A DNA stretch of 12,813 bases, taken from assembly GCA_035632095.1 (NCBI GenBank), contig DASQHM010000005.1:1-12813 (forward strand), read 5' to 3'. Numbering within the stretch: position 1 is the stretch's first letter; every line of letters starts with the position of its first letter. Below are positions 8,118-12,813 of this stretch, piece by piece. This stretch comes from DASQHM01 sp035632095. Its GTDB lineage: Bacteria > Pseudomonadota > Alphaproteobacteria > Ferrovibrionales > Ferrovibrionaceae. Both the position numbers and the translations under genes were made by a program. A model generated the notes under the pieces. It saw nothing but the letters and a program-made list of their open reading frames with translations, did not search any database and was not told the DNA's origin.

Positions 8118-8300
8118 TGAGTATTCCTTCCCCAGTCGAACGCGGTCGAAGCGTAGGACAGCATTCCAGGCGCCTTACGCCGCGACTTTTGTGTGCCCGA
8201 TGCGCCGTTCGGCGCCGTTTACTCCCCCAAACAGTTTGCCTTCTTCGTGGCCCTCTGGCTACGGGGTTTTCAGTTGCGCTCGATGGTTCGCGTCTTACTC

Positions 8301-8591
8301 TCAGTGCTTGTGCGGTGTGAAGCTCTTGAGCTGCGCCGGATCGGCCTCGGTCTGGTGCTTGGCCTTCCAGTCGTCGTAAGGCATGCCGTAGATGATCTCC
8401 CGGCTCGCGTCCTTGGTCATGGCGATGCCCTTCGCCTCGGCGGCCTCGCGATACCAATTCGAAAGGCAGTTGCGGCAGAAGCTCGCAAGATTCATCAGGT
8501 CGATGTTCTGCACGTCGGGGTGATCGCGCAGGTGCTGCACCAGGCGGCGGAAGGCGGCGGCCTCGAGTTCGGTCTCGGTCTTCTTGTCCAT
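8301..8591 (-). CDS. DUF1244 family protein
   Basis: A 96-residue soluble protein of the DUF1244 family, common in alphaproteobacteria and of unknown function. Family hallmarks: FRRLVQHLRDHPDVQNIDLMN (14-34), FCRNCLSNWY (38-47) with the Cys-x-x-Cys pair Cys39/Cys42, and IIYGMPYDDWKAKHQ (66-80). The Cys pair could bind metal or be redox active; that is inference. The ATG at 8591 gives the usual family length. An in-frame TTG at 8624 would add 11 residues, but neither start has a strong ribosome-binding site. It lies 75 bases downstream of the YbdK-like ligase gene on the same strand and probably shares its transcript. Confidence 0.88.
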   Translation of the reverse strand: MDKKTETELEAAAFRRLVQHLRDHPDVQNIDLMNLASFCRNCLSNWYREAAEAKGIAMTKDASREIIYGMPYDDWKAKHQTEADPAQLKSFTPHKH

Positions 8592-8666
8592 GGCTGGCTC
8601 GTCGATGGTTTCGGCTTGGGTCAATGATGGTGCGGGGCGCGGGGACTCTCAAGTGCCCTTTGCGGA

Positions 8667-9824
8667 TCAGGCATCGTCGGTCCCGGCGACCGTATCCTCG
8701 ATCAGCAGGTCGACCACCGATTGCAGCGCCGCCTCCTGGCCGGCGCCGGCGGCGAGGCGCTCCTTGTAGCGCGCCAATTGCCGGTGCGCCGACGTGCCGC
8801 GCGAAACGATGTCGCGCGCCAGTTGGACCTCGATCCAGCAGCCGAGCCGTTCGGCGTCCTCGCGCACCAGTTCGATCAGTTCCTCGACGAGATCGGCGTA
8901 AGGCACCTTGGCTCCCTTGCCGAAATCGACCAATTCGCCGTTGGTGCCGTAACGCTGCGCCAGCCAGCGGTTCTCCTGCACCAGGCTGTTGGCGTAGATG
9001 CGCCAGCGTTGATTGCGGTCCTTCAGCCGTTTCAGCATGGACAGGATCGAGGCATAGAGCGCTGCGACCGTAATGGCGTCGTCGAAGCGCGTGCACACGT
9101 CGGTGATGCGCATTTCCAAGGTCGGGAAACGCGACGAAGGACGCACGTCCCACCAGAGTTTGCTCGCGTCGTCGATCAACCCGGCGCCGATCATGCGCTG
9201 CACGAGGCGGCTGTACTCGCCGTAGCTTTCGAAGCGGTCGGGCAGGCCGGTCCTCGGCATGCTGTCGAACACGCTGAGACGGAACGACAGCAATCCGGTC
9301 TCCTCGCCCTGCCAGAACGGCGACGAGGTGGACAGCGCCAGCAGATGCGGCAGGAAATAGCTCACCTGGTTCATCAGGTCGATGCGCAGATCGTCGTCGG
9401 CCACGCCCACATGCACGTGCAATCCGCAAATGATCAGCCGCCGCGCCACCGCCGCCATGTCGCGCGCGATCAATTCGTAACGGAGGTGGGCAGTCGGCTT
9501 CTGCTCGGCCCAGCGGCCGAACGGATGGGTCGAAGCGGCTATGGGAGCAAGGCCGTAGCGCGCCGCGACCCGGGCGACGGTGGCGCGAAGCTGGCGCAGG
9601 TCTTCGCGCGCCTCCTGCAACGAGCGGCAAACGCGGGTGTGGACTTCGATCTGGCTGCGCAGGAACTCGGCGTTCACCTGATCGGCCAGCTCGCGCTGGC
9701 ATTCGGCCATCATTTCCGGCGGCGGTTCGGCGGCAAGATCGCGGCTGGCGCGGTCGACCAGGAGGTATTCCTCCTCGATGCCGATGGTGAAGTCGCCCAT
9801 GTCGATACCGGCGTCGTCTGTCAC
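8667..9824 (-). CDS. YbdK-like carboxylate-amine ligase (glutamate-cysteine ligase type 2 fold)
   Basis: A 385-residue cytoplasmic ATP-dependent ligase of the GCS2 family, homologous to E. coli YbdK, which joins a carboxylate (glutamate-like) to an amine with weak glutamate-cysteine ligase activity. Visible motifs: TIGIEEEYLLVD (13-24) with the metal-binding glutamates, NAEFLRSQIEVHT (51-63), CGLHVHVG (133-140) and DVRPSSRFPTLEMRITD (226-242). The GTG at 9824 overlaps the upstream TGA as GTGA, and GAGG stands eight bases before it, so this start is preferred. An in-frame ATG at 9800 is possible but has no ribosome-binding site. Coupling to N-formylglutamate amidohydrolase suggests a joint role in glutamyl or acyl-amide metabolism; the true substrates are unknown. 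Confidence 0.93.
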   Translation of the reverse strand: MTDDAGIDMGDFTIGIEEEYLLVDRASRDLAAEPPPEMMAECQRELADQVNAEFLRSQIEVHTRVCRSLQEAREDLRQLRATVARVAARYGLAPIAASTHPFGRWAEQKPTAHLRYELIARDMAAVARRLIICGLHVHVGVADDDLRIDLMNQVSYFLPHLLALSTSSPFWQGEETGLLSFRLSVFDSMPRTGLPDRFESYGEYSRLVQRMIGAGLIDDASKLWWDVRPSSRFPTLEMRITDVCTRFDDAITVAALYASILSMLKRLKDRNQRWRIYANSLVQENRWLAQRYGTNGELVDFGKGAKVPYADLVEELIELVREDAERLGCWIEVQLARDIVSRGTSAHRQLARYKERLAAGAGQEAALQSVVDLLIEDTVAGTDDA

Positions 9825-10600
9825 GGCCAATGCCTCTCCAGCTGAAACGGCCCGAAGCGGGCGAGGATGCGCGTGATGACGCCGGCGAGCCGCTCGGCCC
9901 AAAGCTCCGCGCCGCGGTGGGTGTCCACCAGGTCCTGGCGCAACTCGATCAGCACATGCGGCAGGCCGGCCTCGGCGCCGTGCCGCATCATCGTATAGCC
10001 CACGTGGCTGCGGCCCGAATAGGGCTCGTTGTCGCCGACCGTTATCGCCGGATCCTCGGCCAGCATGGCGAGCAGGGGTTTGGCAAGGCGCGCATCCTTG
10101 TCCCACAGAATGCCCACGTGCCAGGGACGCTCGAAGCTCCGCATCACCGGCGTGAAACTATGGATCGAAAACAGCGCGGGCGCGGCGACCTTCGCGCGCT
10201 TGGCGCCGACGACGGCGGCGATTGCTTCGTGATAGGGACGGTGAAAGCGCGCGATCCGACGCGCGACCTCCGTGCCGTCGATGCCGCGATTTCCGGGCAC
10301 GACCGTTCCGTCGCTGACCTGGCAGATGAAGGTCGGATCGTCGGTGGCGCGGTTGCAATCGACCAGCAGGCGCGATGCTCCCGACAGCACCACGGGGGCA
10401 TCGATCAGGCCGGAAAGGCGCGTGGCCACGTCGGCCGCGCCGATGTCCCAGGCGATATGCCGGCGGAGTTCCGTCTCGTCGAGGCCGAGGCCGGCGTATT
10501 CCGCCGGCAGCGCGCGGCTCGCGTGATCGCACACCAGCACCAGCGGCGCCTTGCCTTCGGCGTTTCGGATCGCAACCGGGGACGGATCGGCGTCGGTCAT
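9821..10600 (-). CDS. N-formylglutamate amidohydrolase family protein
   Basis: A 259-residue metallo-hydrolase of the N-formylglutamate amidohydrolase family (HutG type), which releases formate from N-formyl-L-glutamate or cleaves related N-acyl amino acids. Family segments: LVLVCDHASRALP (20-32), ELRRHIAWDIGA (44-55), LSGASRLLVDCNR (72-84), FSIHSFTPV (144-152) and HVLIELRQDLV (215-225). The DHAS and SIHS histidines are candidate zinc ligands. No histidine-utilisation genes are present in the window, so a role in histidine degradation is not supported here. The context is a YbdK-like ligase with a GTGA overlap and then DUF1244. The ATG at 10600 lacks a clear ribosome-binding site and has TATAAC only seven bases upstream. 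Confidence 0.92.
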   Translation of the reverse strand: MTDADPSPVAIRNAEGKAPLVLVCDHASRALPAEYAGLGLDETELRRHIAWDIGAADVATRLSGLIDAPVVLSGASRLLVDCNRATDDPTFICQVSDGTVVPGNRGIDGTEVARRIARFHRPYHEAIAAVVGAKRAKVAAPALFSIHSFTPVMRSFERPWHVGILWDKDARLAKPLLAMLAEDPAITVGDNEPYSGRSHVGYTMMRHGAEAGLPHVLIELRQDLVDTHRGAELWAERLAGVITRILARFGPFQLERHWP

Positions 10601-10628
10601 CGCCGGAGTTATAGCATCGAAAACTGAA

Positions 10629-10784
10629 CGGCGATCAGCGGTAAGCGGTCAGCTCGCCCCCCGCGAGCGGCTAACTACCGCAGAGGACCCGCGGAGCGGA
10701 ACAATATGGCGTTGCGCCTCTCCGCGTACCTCCGCGACCTCTGCGGTCATTTTTTTCTTATTGACCGCTGACCGCTGACAGCCG
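10629..10784. repeat. Nested palindromic intergenic repeat, copy B
   Basis: A 156-base nested inverted repeat between two divergent genes. Outer arms 10629-10650 and 10763-10784 are complementary at 19 of 22 positions and consist largely of GACCGCT-type units. Inner arms ACCGCAGAGG (10677-10686) and CCTCTGCGGT (10738-10747) are a perfect 10-bp match, continued by CGCGGAG / CTCCGCG. Seven T's (10750-10756) follow the inner hairpin on the plus strand. The core matches copy A at 17 of 19 bases, and the right arm resembles the right arm of copy A. No coding capacity is credible. Confidence 0.8.
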
Positions 10785-10803
10785 TCTGCGATGCTGCTAT
10801 AGG
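10775..10803 (+). promoter_or_regulatory. Candidate sigma70-type promoter for the alpha/beta hydrolase gene
   Basis: CTGACA (10775-10780, five of six to TTGACA) and TATAGG (10798-10803, four of six to TATAAT) are spaced by 17 bases, about 50 bases upstream of the hydrolase ATG. The -35 hexamer lies inside the outer arm of repeat copy B. A TTGACA at 10822-10827 lacks a matching -10. This is prediction by eye only. Confidence 0.35.
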
Positions 10804-10852
10804 AAATCGCCGCGCAACGCGTTGACACCACTACATTCGCGTGACATCGACC

Positions 10853-11563
10853 ATGATTTCCGCCGACCGATTGTTTGACAGGAGCGGCGCCCTTCGCCGC
10901 CCGCCCTATCGCGGCCTGGTCCGCGAGGCGTGGTCGTTCCTCTCCTATCACCCCGTGCCGCCCGACCCAGCCGATTTTGCGCCGGGCGAGGGCCATGTGG
11001 TGCTGGTGGTGCCGGGCTATTTCACCACCGATGCCTTCACGTCGCCGCTCCGGAAATTCCTGTCGCGCTGCGGCTATCGGGCGTTCGGCTGGAACCTCGG
11101 TGTCAATTGGGGACCGACCGATGCGATCCTCGGCGGCCTGAGGCGGCGCCTCGACCGCTTGCGGGCCACGACCGACGAGCCGGTCAGCCTCGTCGGCATC
11201 AGCCTCGGCGGTCTATTCGCCCGCGATCTCGCGTTCGACCGGCCGGACGATGTCATGCAGGTGATCACCCTGGTCAGTCCGGTCCGGCTGCCGACTGCAA
11301 GCCCGCTGTCCACGTTCATCCATCTCGGCCTACCGTTTTACAGCGATGCGATCGACCTGGATCGGGTGTCGAAGCCGTTGCCGATGCCGTCGACGGCGAT
11401 CTTCACGCGAAACGACGGGTTGGTGGCGTGGCAGAGCTGCGCCCTCGATGAGCCCGGCAGCGTGTCGGCGGAAGTCGGCGGCCAGCACGTCTCGGTCTGC
11501 CGCAATCCGCAAGCGCTTCGCATCGTCGCCGAACGTCTTGCCGCCGTGCGCCGTACGGCGTAG
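10853..11563 (+). CDS. Alpha/beta hydrolase
   Basis: A 236-residue alpha/beta hydrolase of lipase/esterase type with no signal peptide. Positions below count from the in-frame GTG at 10841, so subtract 4 for the ATG start used here. Visible are the beta-strand and oxyanion region HVVLVVPGYFTTD (52-64), the nucleophile elbow GISLGG (119-124) with Ser121, a probable acid Asp192 in FTRNDGLVAW, and the catalytic His216 in GGQHVSV. The complete Ser-Asp-His order supports an active enzyme, with substrate unknown. Neither the ATG at 10853 nor the GTG has a good ribosome-binding site; ATG is chosen for codon preference and for the fit of ISADRLFDRSG as an N-terminus. A crotonase-family gene follows 70 bases downstream on the same strand, so the two may be cotranscribed. 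Confidence 0.87.
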   Translation: MISADRLFDRSGALRRPPYRGLVREAWSFLSYHPVPPDPADFAPGEGHVVLVVPGYFTTDAFTSPLRKFLSRCGYRAFGWNLGVNWGPTDAILGGLRRRLDRLRATTDEPVSLVGISLGGLFARDLAFDRPDDVMQVITLVSPVRLPTASPLSTFIHLGLPFYSDAIDLDRVSKPLPMPSTAIFTRNDGLVAWQSCALDEPGSVSAEVGGQHVSVCRNPQALRIVAERLAAVRRTA

Positions 11564-11633
11564 ACGCGGCGCTTGCCTGGTGGCGCGGCTCCGGTCACGC
11601 TGACGCTCAAGCACGCAACACGGAGGATCGGCC

Positions 11634-12464
11634 ATGGGCGATTATCAATTCATCCTGATCGACGAACCGCGGCCCATGATCCGGCGCATCACCCTGAACC
11701 GGCCGGAAAAGCGCAACGCGCTTTCGAACCAGCTTCGCGGCGAGGTGCTGCACGCCCTGGAGGCGGCCGACAAGGACCCCGACATCCGGGTCAGCATCAT
11801 CCGCGGCGCCGGCGTATGCTTTTCCGCCGGCTACAATCTTGGCGCCGACAACCGCGTCGATCAGCCGTACTACACGCCCGGCGGGCCGGGGCAATGGGCG
11901 CGGCACGTGATCGAGGGATCGTTCCGCATCTGGGACATGGCGAAGCCGGTGATCGCGCAGGTGCACGGCTATTGCCTCGCCGGCGGCAGCGAACTTGCCA
12001 CCGCCTGCGACCTCGTCTACGTGGCCGAAGACGCGCAGATCGGCTATCCGCCCGTGCGCCTGATGAGTCCGCCCGACATGCAGTTCCACCCCTGGCTCAT
12101 GGGTTTGCGCGATGCCATGGAGATGATGCTGACCGGCGACAGCATCAGCGGCGCGGAAGCGGTGCGGAAGGGCTTCGCCAATCGCGCCTGGCCCGCCGTC
12201 GAGCTGGAAGCGCGCGTGCTGGACATGGCCGAGCGCGTCGCCAAGATTCCGACCGAGCTGCAGCAGATCAACAAGCGCGCCATGCACCGGGCCATGGACA
12301 TCATGGGTTTGCGCGCCGCGATCCGCGCCGGCACGGAGATCCAGGCGCTGGCCTTCACCACGGAAGCGAGCCTCGAATACCGCAAGGAGTTCGCCAAGGG
12401 TGTGCGCCACGCGCTCTCCTTGCGCGACAAGACCTTCGGCGACTATCGCGAACGGGAGAAATAG
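11634..12464 (+). CDS. Enoyl-CoA hydratase/isomerase (crotonase) family protein
   Basis: A 276-residue crotonase-superfamily protein acting on an acyl-CoA thioester. The start is well fixed: GGAGG (11622-11626) lies seven bases before the ATG. Family signatures: LNRPEKRNALSNQL (21-34), the first oxyanion-hole segment CFSAGYNLGA (62-71) and the second HGYCLAGGSELATACDLVYV (111-130). Glu120 in GGSELA aligns with the first catalytic Glu of enoyl-CoA hydratase. The second catalytic Glu, normally in a PE pair about 20 residues later, is replaced: the segment reads IGYPPVRL (136-143). A classical hydratase mechanism is therefore doubtful, and isomerase, hydrolase or other crotonase chemistry is possible. 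The C-terminal half (MEMMLTGDSISGAEAV, then NKRAMHRAMDIMG) is well formed, so this is not a decayed gene. Confidence 0.92.
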   Translation: MGDYQFILIDEPRPMIRRITLNRPEKRNALSNQLRGEVLHALEAADKDPDIRVSIIRGAGVCFSAGYNLGADNRVDQPYYTPGGPGQWARHVIEGSFRIWDMAKPVIAQVHGYCLAGGSELATACDLVYVAEDAQIGYPPVRLMSPPDMQFHPWLMGLRDAMEMMLTGDSISGAEAVRKGFANRAWPAVELEARVLDMAERVAKIPTELQQINKRAMHRAMDIMGLRAAIRAGTEIQALAFTTEASLEYRKEFAKGVRHALSLRDKTFGDYREREK

Positions 12465-12473
12465 GGGAGCGGC

Positions 12474-12719
12474 TCAGCGCCAAAACGGCTTGTCGATCTC
12501 GCGGCGCGCTTCCCATCGCGTCAGTCCCATGTCCCAAAGCTGATGATCCGATAGCTGCGCCAGGAACGCGCGCTCGATCATGCGCAAACGCCATAGGCGC
12601 AAGAATCGGACAATGGCGGCGAAACCCCGTCGCAGGCGGGCTTGATGGGGTATCGGCAATGCCGGCATTTCCGGCGCACCGGCAAAGGGCGGCAGCACTC
12701 TCGTGGTTTGCGTTCGCAT
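12474..12719 (-). CDS. DUF1127 domain small Arg-rich protein
   Basis: An 81-residue basic protein. The C-terminal half is the DUF1127 (YjiS-like) domain: RLWRLRMIERAFLAQLSDHQL, then WDMGLTRWEARREIDKPFWR, with the conserved LxxLSDxxLxDxGLTR and terminal KPFW. The N-terminal ~30 residues are Pro/Arg-rich and not conserved in my experience of the family. DUF1127 proteins are abundant in alphaproteobacteria; some have been linked to RNA binding or to phosphate and carbon metabolism, which is family knowledge and not shown here. The ATG at 12719 is preceded by AAGGGA, part of a leader hairpin. The gene ends nine bases from the convergent crotonase gene, with no terminator visible between them. Confidence 0.88.
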   Translation of the reverse strand: MRTQTTRVLPPFAGAPEMPALPIPHQARLRRGFAAIVRFLRLWRLRMIERAFLAQLSDHQLWDMGLTRWEARREIDKPFWR

Positions 12720-12722
12720 GGG

Positions 12723-12756
12723 CGTCGATCCCTTCGATGCAGTCGTTGGATCGACG
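12723..12756 (-). promoter_or_regulatory. Leader hairpin upstream of the DUF1127 gene
   Basis: A perfect 9-bp inverted repeat CGTCGATCC (12723-12731) / GGATCGACG (12748-12756) with a 16-base loop lies three bases upstream of the DUF1127 ATG. In the mRNA the start-proximal arm takes up part of the purine-rich AAGGGA that would act as ribosome-binding site, so the fold could limit translation. It may equally be a binding site for a dimeric regulator. Function is inferred; the match is read directly. Confidence 0.45.
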
Positions 12757-12813
12757 TTAAGCAGCCGGCCCGCGCCGAACGCTCCGCTTGTTGCGGTTTA
12801 AATGATGCTGGGG

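Noticed and set aside
8202..8215. GCGCC-GTTC-GGCGC hairpin downstream of DUF1244
   Set aside because: A 5-bp stem without a T-run, almost 90 bases past the stop codon; too weak to call a terminator.
8118..8300. Gap between the MFS and DUF1244 genes searched for a small gene or RNA
   Set aside because: Apart from the weak hairpin and a short CAAAC-A-GTTTG palindrome (8228-8238) nothing supports a gene; frames crossing it are shadows of DUF1244.
7546..9702. A 718-codon open frame on the minus strand
   Set aside because: It runs out of frame through the MFS, DUF1244 and ligase genes; its translation is Arg/Ala/Pro/Gly-rich with no domain, as expected for a shadow frame in GC-rich DNA.
11549..11560. 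Perfect 12-base palindrome CGCCGTACGGCG
   Set aside because: It lies within the last codons of the hydrolase gene, is short for GC-rich DNA and has no T-run; probably chance.
11573..12760. A 395-codon plus-strand frame across the crotonase gene
   Set aside because: It is a +1-type shadow of the crotonase and runs antisense over DUF1127; no motif is present.

Overview
The window is about 12.8 kb of GC-rich, gene-dense bacterial chromosome with third-position G/C bias in every gene. The gene content suggests an alphaproteobacterium, probably of the Hyphomicrobiales: a compact pstSCAB locus, DUF1244 and DUF1127 small proteins, an N-formylglutamate amidohydrolase/YbdK pair and an NMT1/THI5-like ABC importer. 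That placement is an inference from family content; there is no rRNA or marker gene to confirm it. I see no phage, IS element, CRISPR array, tRNA or rRNA.

Layout. (1) 2-3578, plus strand: the high-affinity phosphate importer pstS (5' end cut by the window), pstC, pstA and pstB. A strong hairpin lies between pstS and pstC, and pstC/pstA overlap as TGATG. No phoU or phoB follows pstB. (2) 3581-3717: a nested-palindrome intergenic repeat (copy A). (3) 3713-6281, minus strand: an ABC importer in the order substrate-binding protein, ATPase, permease, of the ThiXYZ/SsuABC/TauABC type. Its permease stop codon lies inside repeat copy A. (4) 6492-6749, plus strand: a small putative Tat-exported protein whose tail is 11 Gly-Asn units encoded by a hexamer microsatellite. 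(5) 6786-8117, minus strand: an MHS-family MFS transporter. (6) 8301-10600, minus strand: a probable operon of N-formylglutamate amidohydrolase, YbdK-like carboxylate-amine ligase (GTGA overlap) and DUF1244 protein. (7) 10629-10784: the second copy (B) of the same repeat, in the divergent intergenic region, possibly supplying a -35 element to the next gene. (8) 10853-12464, plus strand: an alpha/beta hydrolase, then a crotonase-superfamily protein that lacks the second catalytic glutamate. (9) 12474-12719, minus strand: a DUF1127 small Arg-rich protein with a leader hairpin touching its ribosome-binding region.

Functionally the window is mostly uptake (phosphate, a small organic nutrient, an organic acid or osmolyte) plus amide/thioester metabolism. 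Most genes are ordinary. The parts that deserve a second look are the pair of nested-palindrome repeats (one supplying a stop codon, the other possibly a promoter element), the Gly-Asn microsatellite protein, the hairpins at pstS-pstC and upstream of DUF1127, and the atypical crotonase active site. I did not find a convincing new multi-gene system.
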